Shown here: positions 1 to 8,774 of the stretch, in pieces | Numbering within the stretch: the stretch's first letter is position 1 | How the letters are laid out: every line of letters begins with the position of its first letter | From: Actinoplanes xinjiangensis | GTDB taxonomy: Bacteria; Actinomycetota; Actinomycetes; Mycobacteriales; Micromonosporaceae | DNA length: 64,000 nucleotides | Direction: 5' to 3' | Assembly (NCBI RefSeq): GCF_003148685.1 | Contig: NZ_QGGR01000038.1 | Coordinates: 1 to 64,000, forward strand | The notes under the pieces: model-generated | What the model saw: only the letters and a program-made list of their open reading frames with translations | Databases searched by the model: none | What the model was told of the DNA's origin: nothing | Made by a program: the position numbers and the translations under genes

Positions 1-107
1 TGAACGCCCGGTTCCTCGCCGTGCTCGCCGACCGGCTGCACGCCGCCCGTGCCCGGCTCGCCGAGTTGTACGCCTACCCGGACACCGAGCCGGGCCGATA
101 CCGCTGA
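1..107 (+). CDS. C-terminal end of an unidentified protein (partial)
   Basis: The first 107 bases are open in frame 3 and end in TGA at 105-107. They encode about 34 residues, an Ala/Leu/Arg-rich helix followed by a short tail that ends in GRYR. No family can be named from so little. The next gene starts 60 bases downstream with its own ribosome site, so the two may or may not share a transcript. Confidence 0.5.
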   Translation, partial: NARFLAVLADRLHAARARLAELYAYPDTEPGRYR

Positions 108-167
108 CCGCGGCCGGGCGGCAGCCGCCAGGATCACCGGCCGGGACGAGATGATGGGAGAGGTGCG

Positions 168-1142
168 GTGACGATGACACCCCTGGACGAACAAGCCCTG
201 GCCGGCTGTGTACGGACCGCCACGCTTGCGCCGTCGCTGCACAACAGCCAGCCATGGCGGTTCCGGATCGACGGCGGCACGGTCGAGGTGTTCGCCGACC
301 GCAGCCGGCAACTGGAGGTCCTCGACCCGTCGGGCCGCGAGCTGTTGATCAGCGTCGGCGCCGCCGTCTTCACCCTGCGCCTGGCCATCGGCATGCAGGG
401 CCGGATACCGGAGGTGACCATCTTCCCCGACCCGGCCCGCCCGGACCTCGTCGCCCGGATCCGGGCCGGCCAGGTCACCACACCATCGGCGCAGGTCAAC
501 GCTTTGGCCGCGGCGATCGGGAGCCGGCACACCAATCGGCTCCCGTTCGCGAACGCGGTGGTACCGGCCGACAGCATGGAGCACCTGTGTGCCGCCGCCG
601 CCCGGGAAGGCGCCACCCTCACCCGGGCCGGCGCGGTAAGCCGGGACACGATCATCGGCCTCGCCCGGACCGCGGAGGCACGGCTACGCGGCCGCGGCGG
701 TTACCGCGCCGAACTCGGCCGGTGGACCCGGCCCCGGTCGTACCGCCAGGACGGGATCCCGCACACCGCGTACGGGCCGTGGGATGCTCTGGAGCACCTG
801 CCGCTGCGTGACTTCGGCCTGGTCCACCCCCAGCCGCAACGTCCATCCGCCCGGTTCGAGGCTCACCCGACGATCGTGGTCCTCGCCACCGACGACGACA
901 CGCCGGCCGACTGGGTCCGCGCCGGACAGGCTCTGCAACGGGTGCTGCTGACCGCCACTCACCATCACCTGGCCACCACCCCGATCAGCCAGCCCGTGGA
1001 GATTCCCGCCGTGCGTGACCTGCTCACCGACCCGGCCACCGGCCGGACCGCGCAGATCATCATCCGGCTGGGTTACGCCGCACCCGCCGCGGCGACGCCC
1101 CGCCGCCCGCTCACCGACATTCTCGAGAGCGGGCAGCCATGA
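168..1142 (+). CDS. Acg-like FMN-binding nitroreductase family protein
   Basis: This 324-residue protein has the N-terminal signature of the Acg/Rv3131 nitroreductase-like family, with APSLHNSQPWRF at residues 21-32 and a later SRHTNRLPF motif. Family members have two degenerate nitroreductase halves and bind FMN; several are dormancy or stress proteins of actinobacteria, and their substrate is unknown. I chose GTG at 168, seven bases after a GGGAGAGG site; ATG at 174 is a close alternative. The stop overlaps the next start by four bases (ATGA), so the two reductase-type genes are translationally coupled. Confidence 0.85.
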   Translation: MTMTPLDEQALAGCVRTATLAPSLHNSQPWRFRIDGGTVEVFADRSRQLEVLDPSGRELLISVGAAVFTLRLAIGMQGRIPEVTIFPDPARPDLVARIRAGQVTTPSAQVNALAAAIGSRHTNRLPFANAVVPADSMEHLCAAAAREGATLTRAGAVSRDTIIGLARTAEARLRGRGGYRAELGRWTRPRSYRQDGIPHTAYGPWDALEHLPLRDFGLVHPQPQRPSARFEAHPTIVVLATDDDTPADWVRAGQALQRVLLTATHHHLATTPISQPVEIPAVRDLLTDPATGRTAQIIIRLGYAAPAAATPRRPLTDILESGQP

Positions 1143-1612
1143 GCCTGTCGCGCCGGTGGCGGCGATGGATGTATCGCGGCGGCCGCCCGAACCGGCTCGC
1201 CCGGCTGCTGAACCGGATCGCCGGTGTTCAGCACGGTACCGGCCTCCTCGGCCCGGCGGGGTGGGTGACGCTGGAGGTGACCGGCCGGGTCAGCGGACGC
1301 ACGATCGGGTTCCCGTTGGTGACCGCCGACCACGACGGCGCGCGCTACCTGGTGTCGATGCTGGGGGAGAACGCGAACTGGGTGGCGAATGTCCGCGCCG
1401 CGGGCGGCGAGGCGGTTCTGCGTCATGGCCGCCGGCATCCGGTTCGGTTGATCGAGGTGCCGGCCACCGACCGGGCCCCGATTCTGCGCCGCTACCTCGC
1501 CGTCGCACCCGGTGCCAGAGCCCACTTCCCGGTCCACCGCCGGCAGCCACTGGCACAGTTCGAACGGATCGCCCCCGACTATCCGGTCTTCCGCATCACG
1601 GCACGTGCTTGA
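1139..1612 (+). CDS. DDN-family (nitroreductase/F420-dependent) oxidoreductase
   Basis: This 157-residue protein matches the deazaflavin-dependent nitroreductase (DDN) family, a split beta-barrel fold that uses F420H2 in actinobacteria. Visible family features are the SGRTIGFPLV segment (about residues 52-61) and the YLVSMLGENANWVANVR segment that follows. The length is normal for the family (about 130-160). It starts inside the stop of the Acg-like gene. Two flavin-type reductases in one operon suggest a shared quinone or xenobiotic reduction role; the actual substrate cannot be read from the sequence. Confidence 0.85.
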   Translation: MSLSRRWRRWMYRGGRPNRLARLLNRIAGVQHGTGLLGPAGWVTLEVTGRVSGRTIGFPLVTADHDGARYLVSMLGENANWVANVRAAGGEAVLRHGRRHPVRLIEVPATDRAPILRRYLAVAPGARAHFPVHRRQPLAQFERIAPDYPVFRITARA

Positions 1613-1623
1613 CGGCCGAGAGG

Positions 1624-2130
1624 TCAGGGTGTGAGGTCGGCGGCGTAGTGGTCGAGGGCGCCGCGGTCGTCGTGGCCGGTGTGGTCGAGACGTAGGCCCA
1701 GACGTTCCGCTATCCGGCGGGACGGCTCGTTGTGGGGCCGGATCGTCGACCACAGGCGGGGCACCCGGGAGGCGCGGCATTCGGCGACGACCGCGATCGC
1801 TGCCTCGGAGGCGTAGCCGCGGCGCTGGTGGGCGGCGCCGATCAGGTAGCCGAGTTCCGGGCCCGCCGGCCAGGTTCGTCCGACCAGGAGGCCGCAGTTG
1901 CCGATCAGGGTGCCGGTGCCGAGGGTGCGCACGGCGTACCAGCAGAGGCCGTGTTCCTCCTGGAACCGTATCCGTTTGCGGATCCATTGTTCGGTCTGGT
2001 CGAGGGCGGTGAACGGGCCGGACCCGATCGTGTTGGTCAGCGGATCGCTGAACAGGACGTGCAGTTCGGCGGCATCTGAGGGTGTGCAGGCGTCCAGCCG
2101 CAGCCGGGTCGTGACCAGTGCCGTCCGCAC
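1624..2130 (-). CDS. GNAT family N-acetyltransferase (RimJ/RimL type)
   Basis: This 168-residue protein has the layout of RimJ/RimL-like acetyltransferases: the opening strand TTRLRLDACTPSDAAELH, the central LIGNCGLLV and ELGYLIGAAHQRRGYASEA motif A that binds acetyl-CoA, and the C-terminal SRRIAERLGLRLDHTG segment. Such enzymes acetylate N-terminal or side-chain amines; the acceptor here is unknown. The start is GTG at 2130. It lies six bases after the stop of the small upstream gene, so they probably form a two-gene unit. It converges on the DDN gene. Confidence 0.85.
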   Translation of the reverse strand: MRTALVTTRLRLDACTPSDAAELHVLFSDPLTNTIGSGPFTALDQTEQWIRKRIRFQEEHGLCWYAVRTLGTGTLIGNCGLLVGRTWPAGPELGYLIGAAHQRRGYASEAAIAVVAECRASRVPRLWSTIRPHNEPSRRIAERLGLRLDHTGHDDRGALDHYAADLTP

Positions 2131-2136
2131 GGCGGC

Positions 2137-2469
2137 TCAATCCTCCACGGTGGACGCCGTGAAGCGGTAGACGCTGGGGATCTGGCTGTCCACCGCGGCA
2201 CCGACCAGGCGGCTCTGGTCGGCCCACGCCTGATCCTGGTCCTCGCGGACCTCGGCGGGCATGTGCTGGTAGCCGTATTCGGAGTAGAGGAGCACTCCGA
2301 GCGCCAACGGCTGGTATCCGTCGTAGTCGTAGACGCGGGGCACCGCCCGGGGCAGGCCCAGGCGGGCGGTGGCGGTGCGGATGCGGGTGAGGATCGCCGA
2401 CTGCTCGGCCTCGGTGATGGCCGTGCCGTCGGCGCGGGACACGAACAGGGCGGGACCGAACGCTGACAT
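2137..2469 (-). CDS. Hypothetical protein, 110 aa
   Basis: An ATG preceded by AGGAG opens a 110-residue soluble protein with no signal peptide or membrane segment. It has a helical middle (EAEQSAILTRIRTATARL) and a region rich in aromatic and acidic residues (VYDYDGYQPLALGVLLYSEYGYQHMP). I do not recognise the family. Its stop lies just before the GNAT gene on the same strand. Confidence 0.6.
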   Translation of the reverse strand: MSAFGPALFVSRADGTAITEAEQSAILTRIRTATARLGLPRAVPRVYDYDGYQPLALGVLLYSEYGYQHMPAEVREDQDQAWADQSRLVGAAVDSQIPSVYRFTASTVED

Positions 2470-2564
2470 GAACGCTCCTGATCGAACCTGACGACTTCCT
2501 GATTATTGCTCGTCAGGCTTTCCGGCGCGGCGGGGATCGTCCCTGCCGGACAGGAGGGTTTCCC

Positions 2565-3134
2565 ATGCGCAGGAATGCCGCGCTCATGTTCGCCGCGGTG
2601 GCGCTCACCGCGCTGCCGGCCTGCGGCTCCCCGGAGAAGGCGGATGAGCAGGGTGCGCCGCGGGTGGCGACGTTGCAGAGCACGGCCGCCACCGCGCCGT
2701 CGGCGGCGGCGTCGAAGAAGGCGGAGCGGCCCCGCGAACGGCTCGACATGACCCCGGAGGAGTACGAGGCGCTGCTGGAGCCGTACAACAGGTGCATGCG
2801 GGAGCAGGGCTTCGACGTGCAGCTCGAGCGGAAGCAGGCCGAGTTGGCGCCGGCCGACTCGGCGCAGGAGGAGAAGGCGGAGAAGGCGAGTCAGATCTGT
2901 GAGCCGCAGTTCCTGCCGTTGCCGCCGTGGGAGAAGGATCCGGCGAACCCGGAGGCGCGGGACTTCGCCCTCGACGTGGTGAAGTGCCTCAAGCGGGAGG
3001 GCGTCAAGTTCGTCGAGGTCAGTGAGGACGGCATCTCGATCGCGCTCGGCGGCGACCAGAACGACTCGCGGTCGATCTCGCTGGGCATGGACCGCATCCC
3101 CGACTGCGAGCGCGAGGTCGCGGCCAAGCGGTAG
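2565..3134 (+). CDS. Putative secreted lipoprotein
   Basis: This 189-residue protein begins with a short charged n-region, a hydrophobic stretch and a lipobox ending LPAC with Cys20, so it should be a lipid-anchored surface protein. Beyond an Ala/Ser-rich spacer it has a charged helical body with two paired-cysteine contexts, YNRCMREQGFDV and SQICEPQF, and later VVKCLKREG and PDCEREV. Four cysteines suggest two disulphides outside the membrane. The function is unknown. The start ATG follows GGAGG at 2551-2555. It ends at a strong bidirectional hairpin shared with the exporter operon. Confidence 0.7.
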   Translation: MRRNAALMFAAVALTALPACGSPEKADEQGAPRVATLQSTAATAPSAAASKKAERPRERLDMTPEEYEALLEPYNRCMREQGFDVQLERKQAELAPADSAQEEKAEKASQICEPQFLPLPPWEKDPANPEARDFALDVVKCLKREGVKFVEVSEDGISIALGGDQNDSRSISLGMDRIPDCEREVAAKR

Positions 3135-3151
3135 TGCCGGAGCCGGAGACG

Positions 3152-3182
3152 AAGGGCGGCCGGGATCATCCCGGCCGCCCTT
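3152..3182. terminator. Bidirectional intrinsic terminator
   Basis: Perfect 15-bp inverted repeat (arms 3152-3166 and 3168-3182) around a single C, ending in TTT on one strand and starting AA on the other. It sits between the converging lipoprotein and permease genes, so it can stop both transcripts. Confidence 0.85.
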
Positions 3183-3188
3183 TCCCGG

Positions 3189-4355
3189 TCAGTGCAGGGC
3201 CTGCGCCGGAGGCAGACGAGCCGCGCGTACGGACGGGTAGACCCCCGCGAGGACCCCGATGACCACGGCGCCGCCCACCCCCACGACGGCGGATCCGACG
3301 GGCACCACGATCGGCCAGTCCTGCCAGCGGGCGTACGCGACCGTGGCCACCACTCCCAGCACGGTGCCGGCCATCCCGCCGGCGGTGGACAGCACCATCG
3401 ACTCGGTGAGGAACTGCCCGCGGATCTGTCCACGGGTGGCACCGAGCGCCCGCCGTAATCCGATCTCCGAGCGGCGTTCCAGGACCGACACCACCATCGT
3501 GTTGGCGACCCCGATCCCGCCGATGACCAGGGCCACCGCGGCGAGGGCCAGGAACAGTACGGAGAAGCTGCTCTCGGTGGCGCGTTTGGCGGCGAGCGCG
3601 TCGGACGGGCGGGTGACGAGCACCTGGCCGGGCCGCTCCGGATTGATCGACTCGGCGAGCACCGACCGGACGGTTTCCAGTTGCGTCTCGTCGGCCCGCA
3701 GGTAGACGACCGTGGGGCGGCCGTCGAATCGCAGTTCGGTGCGGGCGGACTCCCATCCGACGAGTACCGACCGGTCGATGTCGGGGGACAGGGGAGTGGT
3801 GGCGAGGATCCCGACGACGGTGAACCAGCGGTCGGCGATCATCACCTGCGGGTCGGCGGTCACCGCGGTGATGCCGAGCCGGGTGGCGGCGACCGAGCCG
3901 AGCACCACGGCCGGGAACTCGGCGGTGGCCGCGGTCAGCCACCGTCCTGACGCGACGCGCGCACCGATCACCGGCGGCAGGTCCAGCCGGGCGGCCAGCA
4001 CGCTCAGGCCGGTGCCGCTGGTGGGGTCGGCGCGGTCGCTGCGGCGTACCGGTGCATGGGTGTTGCCGACCGCGCTCGCCGCCCGGACCGGGCCGATCCG
4101 CCTGGCCATCGCCACCGCCGATTCCGGCAGCCGGGCCGGCGGATCCTGGTCGGGTACCGGCATCACCTGGAGCGTGTCGGTGCCGAGGGCGGTCAGTTCG
4201 CGGACCAGGGCGGCCTGGCTGGAGGCGGGGATGCCGGTCACCACGATCATGGTGGCGATGCCGATCGCGATGCCGAGGCCGGAGAGCAGCGCCCGTAGCG
4301 GCCGGGTCCGTAATCCGACGACACCGAGGCCGAGCAGGTCGATCGGGTTCATCAT
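3189..4355 (-). CDS. MacB/FtsX-type ABC transporter permease
   Basis: This 388-residue protein has one N-terminal transmembrane helix (LRALLSGLGIAIGIATMIVV), a large extracytoplasmic domain of about 200 residues, and three C-terminal helices around the family signature GIGVANTMVVSVLERRSEIGLRRALGATRGQI. This is the MacB_PCD-FtsX architecture of type VII ABC exporters, which act by mechanotransmission rather than classic translocation. The start is the ATG at 4355, which overlaps the ATPase stop as ATGA. The open frame runs much further upstream but that part is antisense shadow of the ATPase gene. It works with the ATPase and adaptor encoded just upstream. Confidence 0.9.
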   Translation of the reverse strand: MMNPIDLLGLGVVGLRTRPLRALLSGLGIAIGIATMIVVTGIPASSQAALVRELTALGTDTLQVMPVPDQDPPARLPESAVAMARRIGPVRAASAVGNTHAPVRRSDRADPTSGTGLSVLAARLDLPPVIGARVASGRWLTAATAEFPAVVLGSVAATRLGITAVTADPQVMIADRWFTVVGILATTPLSPDIDRSVLVGWESARTELRFDGRPTVVYLRADETQLETVRSVLAESINPERPGQVLVTRPSDALAAKRATESSFSVLFLALAAVALVIGGIGVANTMVVSVLERRSEIGLRRALGATRGQIRGQFLTESMVLSTAGGMAGTVLGVVATVAYARWQDWPIVVPVGSAVVGVGGAVVIGVLAGVYPSVRAARLPPAQALH

Positions 4356-5017
4356 GCGACCAGCCGCCCGTCGCGGATCTCGATCCGGCGGGGCAGGGCG
4401 GCCGCGATCTCCCGGTCGTGGGTGATCAGGGCGATCGTGGCGCCCTCGGTGTTGAGCCGGCGCAGCAGGGCCAGCACGGTCTGCCCGGTGGTGGTGTCGA
4501 GGGCGCCGGTCGGCTCGTCGGCGAGGATCAGGGCCGGGTTGTTGACGAGGGCGCGGGCGATCGCGACGCGTTGCCGTTCGCCGCCGGACAGCTGGTGCGG
4601 GCGGTGCCCGGCCCGGTGGGCGAGACCGACCCGGTCCAGGGCCTGTACCGCCATCGCCGGCCGTTTGCGTCGCGGCACCCCGGCGTAGAGCAGGCCGGTC
4701 GCGACGATGTCGGTGGCGCTGAGGCCGTCGGTCAGGTGGAACTGCTGGAAGACGAAGCCGATCTCGCGGGCCCGCAGCGCCGACAGCCGCTTGTCGGAGA
4801 GGGTGGTGACGTCCTGACCGGCGATCCACACTGTGCCGGAGGTGGGCCGGTCCAGGGTGCCGATGATGTTGAGCAGGGTGGACTTGCCGGAGCCGGACCG
4901 GCCGACGATCGCGACGAATTCACCAGCGTGGATGTCGAGGTCGATCCCGTCGAGGGCGGTGACGCCTCCGGGGTAGACCATGCCGGCGTTGCGGACCGAG
5001 AGAACCGGGCCGGTCAC
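4352..5017 (-). CDS. MacB/LolD-type ABC transporter ATPase
   Basis: This 221-residue nucleotide-binding subunit has Walker A GRSGSGKST (39-47), the Q-loop in FVFQQFHLTDGLS, signature LSGGERQR (143-150), Walker B ALILADEPTGALD (162-174) and the switch His in ITHDRE. The Leu/Thr context and length are typical of the LolD/MacB group that pairs with FtsX-like permeases. GTG at 5017 overlaps the adaptor stop (GTGA), and its own stop overlaps the permease start. The three genes are therefore one tightly coupled operon. Confidence 0.93.
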   Translation of the reverse strand: MTGPVLSVRNAGMVYPGGVTALDGIDLDIHAGEFVAIVGRSGSGKSTLLNIIGTLDRPTSGTVWIAGQDVTTLSDKRLSALRAREIGFVFQQFHLTDGLSATDIVATGLLYAGVPRRKRPAMAVQALDRVGLAHRAGHRPHQLSGGERQRVAIARALVNNPALILADEPTGALDTTTGQTVLALLRRLNTEGATIALITHDREIAAALPRRIEIRDGRLVA

Positions 5018-6204
5018 GACGCCACCACGACGTCGGTGCCCTCGGTCAGCCCGTCGCCGGTGATCTCCACCCAGCCCTGGGCGAACATGCCGGTGGTGAC
5101 GGCGACCAGGCCGGACGGGGTCTGTACGGCGTAACCGCCCTCGGCGAGCGCGATCAGGGCCTCGACCGGTGCGGCCAGCACGTCCTCGCGGGCCCTGCCG
5201 GCGAAACTGACGGTCACCTCCGCGGAGTCGATCTTCGTGAGGGTGGCCGGGTCGTTGACGGTCACCGTGACGGTCAGCTGCGGGGTGCCGCTGCCGACCG
5301 AGCCCTCGGGGGCGGCCAGGGAGCGGCCGACCGACAGGACGCGGGCGGGGATCTCCTTCTCGTCGGGCAGGATCACCGTGACGGCGGCACCGCGTTCGAT
5401 CGATGCGGCTTCGGACAGGCCGGCGGCCACGGTGATCACCTTGCGGGTCGGGGTGACCGACATGAGCGGGCCGCCGACCGGTGCGCCGGGCTGCACGGCG
5501 ACCGACTCGACGCGGACGGCGCCGGCGAGGATCTCGACGTCACCGACGGCGATCGTGCCGGTCTCGGGCAGGCCGAGGTCGCGTTGCCACTTCTTGATCG
5601 CCGCGATCATCCCGGCGGTGAGCACCCCCTCGTCCTTCTTGATCTTGACGGGTGCCGGGGACCCGGGGGAGGCGGGCGGTGAGGAGGCCGGGGACCCGGG
5701 CGGGGCGGACGGAGGCGCAGAGGGCGGAGGCGGGGAGGACGCCGGCGGAGTCACCCACGAGCCCGCGCGTGGCCGGTGACCGAGCGCATAGCCCAGCCGG
5801 TCCAGGTTGTCCGCGATGATCTCCACGTCCCGGCCGACCAGCCCTCTGCCCCCGATGGTGCGGTAGAGCGGCATCCCGCCGTAGAACAGCGGCACCGGCC
5901 GGTCATCGGCCCGATACAGCTGCTGCCCCCGCTTGATGCTCGTCCCCGGCGCCGGCAGCCACGTGACGGTCGCGTCCTTGTGGCCCTCGACGGCGCGCGA
6001 GGTCCCGTACCCGATGGTCCCGGGAATGGTCTTCGACGTGCTCAGATCGCGTCGTTCGAGCTTGGCGGTCTCGACCGTCGCCGTGGCGTCCGGGGAGGGG
6101 GAGGCCGCGGACCGGTGCCGGGTGAGCAGGAAGATCCCGGCGCCGGACAGCAGCAGCAGCGCCAGCAGAAGCCCGATCCGCCGGAGGTGAGTGTTCGCAG
6201 GCAT
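5014..6204 (-). CDS. Membrane-anchored efflux adaptor (HlyD/MacA-like) with peptidoglycan-binding domain
   Basis: This 396-residue protein has an N-terminal membrane anchor (RIGLLLALLLLSGAGIFLL), a barrel/lipoyl-like start (VEGHKDATVTWLPAPGTSIKRGQQLY), a Pro/Ser-rich linker at about 150-185, a PG_binding_1-like segment (VLTAGMIAAIKKWQRDLGLPETGTI) and further beta-barrel domains. This is the arrangement of Gram-positive adaptors that work with MacB-type exporters. The peptidoglycan-binding insert would tether the pump to the cell wall. It is the first gene of the operon and is divergent from a response regulator gene 91 bp away, which suggests two-component control of export. Confidence 0.85.
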   Translation of the reverse strand: MPANTHLRRIGLLLALLLLSGAGIFLLTRHRSAASPSPDATATVETAKLERRDLSTSKTIPGTIGYGTSRAVEGHKDATVTWLPAPGTSIKRGQQLYRADDRPVPLFYGGMPLYRTIGGRGLVGRDVEIIADNLDRLGYALGHRPRAGSWVTPPASSPPPPSAPPSAPPGSPASSPPASPGSPAPVKIKKDEGVLTAGMIAAIKKWQRDLGLPETGTIAVGDVEILAGAVRVESVAVQPGAPVGGPLMSVTPTRKVITVAAGLSEAASIERGAAVTVILPDEKEIPARVLSVGRSLAAPEGSVGSGTPQLTVTVTVNDPATLTKIDSAEVTVSFAGRAREDVLAAPVEALIALAEGGYAVQTPSGLVAVTTGMFAQGWVEITGDGLTEGTDVVVAS

Positions 6205-6295
6205 GCCGGAGAGCCTGTGCGGAGATCGTTAGAAAGCTGTCAGGTCCGGCCCGACGACGGGTCCGATCGTGGTACCCGCACCTATAGTCGCCGCC

Positions 6296-6991
6296 ATGTG
6301 CGCACATGTGCTGGTCGCCGACGACGATCGCCGGCAGGCCGAGGTGGTCCGGCGGTATCTCGAGGCCGACGGGCATGAGGCGGTGGTCGTGCACGACGGG
6401 CGGCAGGCGCTGGAGCAGGCCCGGCGGCTGCGGCCGGACCTGCTGGTCCTGGATGTGATGATGCCGGAGCTGGACGGCCTGCACGTGTGCCGGACGCTGC
6501 GCGCCGAGTCCGAGGTGCTGGTGCTGATGCTGACCGCCCGCACCGGCGAGGATGATCTGCTGCTCGGCCTGGAGCTGGGCGCCGACGACTATCTGACGAA
6601 GCCGTACAGTCCGCGGGAGCTGATGGCCCGGGTGCGGACCCTGCTGCGCCGGGCGCGCCGGCCGGTGGAGGAGACCGGGAGGGCCCCGAGGCGGGTCGGC
6701 CGGGTGACACTCGACCCGGGCACGCGCCGGGTGACCGTCGAGGGCGAGCCGATCGAGTGCACGCGCGGCGAGTTCGCGATCCTGGCCGCCATGTGCGAGC
6801 AGCCGGACCGGGTGTTCAGCCGGGCCCAGCTGCTGCATCACACCCGCGGCATCGACCGCAGCTCGACCGAGCGGACCATCGACGTGCACGTGATGAATCT
6901 GCGCCGCAAGATCGAGACGGATCCGCAACGGCCCGTGCAGCTGCTCACGGTCTACGGCGTGGGATACCGCCTGACGGCGGGTGGGGCATGA
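6296..6991 (+). CDS. OmpR/PhoB-family response regulator
   Basis: This 231-residue protein has a receiver domain with the acidic pocket Asp9-Asp11, phosphoacceptor Asp53 (VLDVMMPELDG) and Lys102 (YLTKPYS), followed by a winged-helix effector domain (TRGEFAILAAMCEQPDRVFSRAQLL to DVHVMNLRRKIE). I chose ATG at 6296 because the conserved receiver begins there; an in-frame GTG at 6269 lacks support. The stop overlaps the kinase start by four bases. It is divergent from the exporter operon and probably regulates it. Confidence 0.92.
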   Translation: MCAHVLVADDDRRQAEVVRRYLEADGHEAVVVHDGRQALEQARRLRPDLLVLDVMMPELDGLHVCRTLRAESEVLVLMLTARTGEDDLLLGLELGADDYLTKPYSPRELMARVRTLLRRARRPVEETGRAPRRVGRVTLDPGTRRVTVEGEPIECTRGEFAILAAMCEQPDRVFSRAQLLHHTRGIDRSSTERTIDVHVMNLRRKIETDPQRPVQLLTVYGVGYRLTAGGA

Positions 6992-8745
6992 ACCGGGTGC
7001 CGTGGCGGCACAGCCTGGTGACCCGGCTGCTGGCGACGTCGGTGCTGATCGCGATCGCCGCGATCGGGGCCACCGCCTGGCTGGCCACCCGGACGGCGAC
7101 CCGCGCGATCAGTCAGGAGCAGGGCCGGTCGCTCACCGACGACAAGGGTGTCTACGACATGCTGGTCGCCTACGCGGCCGGACATCCGGACTGGTCGGAG
7201 GCTCCCGCGCTGATCCGGGAGCGGGCCGCGAAGCTGAGCCGGCGGATCACCCTGATGACCGAGGACCGTCAGGTGCTCATCGACTCCGGTACCGGCCCGT
7301 CACTGGCCGCCGCCCGCCCGTCGGCCGTCGTCGACCCGCTGAACCTGGATCTCGGCCTGACCGGCGGCACGGAGCGCATCGACCCGCGGGCCGTCGGACC
7401 GTACCTGCTGCCCGCCGCCGAACGTGCCGGGCTGCGCGCCTACGCCACGAGGACGATGTCCTGCCTGGAGGACATGGGCGCCGCCGGCCGGGTGGTGGAG
7501 ACGCCGAGTGGCCGTCCGTCGGTGGAGCTGACCGTGCCCGACACGTCCGGCGCACTGGCCCGGTGCGCCGGCGTTCTGGACGAGGAGGTCACCGCCACCG
7601 AGAAGAAGGCGCTGAACATCCTCGGCAGAATGACCGGCGCCTGCCTCGGCGGGGTGGAGGGCGGAACCGTCGTGGTGTCACCCCGGTTCACCGCCTACGT
7701 CCTCAGCTGGAAGCAGTCCGCTGACCGGGTCGCGGAGCCGGTCGTCCCCGGATTCAAGGTCGCCGAGGCCGGCACGACGGCGCGGATCCGGTCCTGCCTG
7801 GAGAAGTCCCGCCGCACCCAGCTCCAGCCGTACGTCGCCCCGCCCGCCCTGCTGTTCGTCACCGACCCGGATACCGGCACCGACGAGACCACGTTCACGC
7901 TGTCGGAGGAGAACACCGTCCGGATCGTCACGGTCACCGGTGCGGTCCTGTTCGCCACCATCGTGGTGACCGTGCTGGCCGGCCGCCGCCTGGTGCGGCC
8001 GCTGCGGGCGCTGACCGAGGCCGCCGACCGGCAGGCGCCCGTGGTGATCTCCGGCCGGGACGAGATCGCCCACCTGGCCCGGGCGCTGCAGGCGTCGGCG
8101 GAGCAGCGGCGCGCCATGGTCAACGACGTGGCGCACGAGCTGCGGACGCCGTTGACCAACATCCGCAGCTGGCTGGAGGCCGCCCAGGATGATCTGGCGC
8201 CCACCGACGCCCAGTTGGTGGACCTGCTGCACGAGGAGTCGGTGCAGTTGCAGCACCTGATCGACGATCTGAGCGATCTGGCCGCGGTGGACGCCGGGAC
8301 GCTGCGGGTGCATCCGGAGCCGATCCGGGTCCGGGACGTGATCGAGCAGGTCACCGACGCCCACCGGGGGACCGCGTCGGTGCGGCTGGAGACGTCGGTC
8401 GACGGCGATCCGGTGGTGCGGGCCGATCCGGTGCGGTTGCGGCAGGTGGTCGGGAATCTGGTGTCCAACGCGATCCGTTACACCCCGCCCGGCGGGACGG
8501 TCACCGTCGCCGCGTCCCGGAGCACCATCACGGTACGCGACACCGGCATCGGCATCGGCGCGGACGATCTGCCCCGCGTCTTCGACCGGTTCTGGCGTGC
8601 CGACGAGTCCCGCAGCCGGGCGACCGGGGGCAGCGGCCTGGGTCTGGCGATCACCCGCAAGCTGGTCGAGGCCCACGGCGGCACGATCGACGTGGCGAGT
8701 GTTCCCGGCGAGGGAACCGTCTTCACCGTCCGGTTGTCCGGTTAA
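6988..8745 (+). CDS. Sensor histidine kinase (EnvZ/BaeS type)
   Basis: This 585-residue kinase has a first membrane helix at about 12-35, a long extracytoplasmic sensor domain of about 270 residues with several cysteines, a second helix (VTVTGAVLFATIVVTVLAG), a HAMP linker, a HisKA domain with phosphorylated His383 in NDVAHELRTPLTN, and an HATPase domain with the N box (GNLVSNAIRYTPPGG), G1 (DTGIGIG) and G2 (GGSGLGLAI). The sensor domain is unusually large for this kinase type. Coupled to the response regulator by ATGA; likely senses an envelope stress or antibiotic that the neighbouring MacB-like pump expels. Confidence 0.9.
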   Translation: MNRVPWRHSLVTRLLATSVLIAIAAIGATAWLATRTATRAISQEQGRSLTDDKGVYDMLVAYAAGHPDWSEAPALIRERAAKLSRRITLMTEDRQVLIDSGTGPSLAAARPSAVVDPLNLDLGLTGGTERIDPRAVGPYLLPAAERAGLRAYATRTMSCLEDMGAAGRVVETPSGRPSVELTVPDTSGALARCAGVLDEEVTATEKKALNILGRMTGACLGGVEGGTVVVSPRFTAYVLSWKQSADRVAEPVVPGFKVAEAGTTARIRSCLEKSRRTQLQPYVAPPALLFVTDPDTGTDETTFTLSEENTVRIVTVTGAVLFATIVVTVLAGRRLVRPLRALTEAADRQAPVVISGRDEIAHLARALQASAEQRRAMVNDVAHELRTPLTNIRSWLEAAQDDLAPTDAQLVDLLHEESVQLQHLIDDLSDLAAVDAGTLRVHPEPIRVRDVIEQVTDAHRGTASVRLETSVDGDPVVRADPVRLRQVVGNLVSNAIRYTPPGGTVTVAASRSTITVRDTGIGIGADDLPRVFDRFWRADESRSRATGGSGLGLAITRKLVEAHGGTIDVASVPGEGTVFTVRLSG

Positions 8746-8774
8746 GATCACAAAAACGGTGAAAGTGGGGCGTA

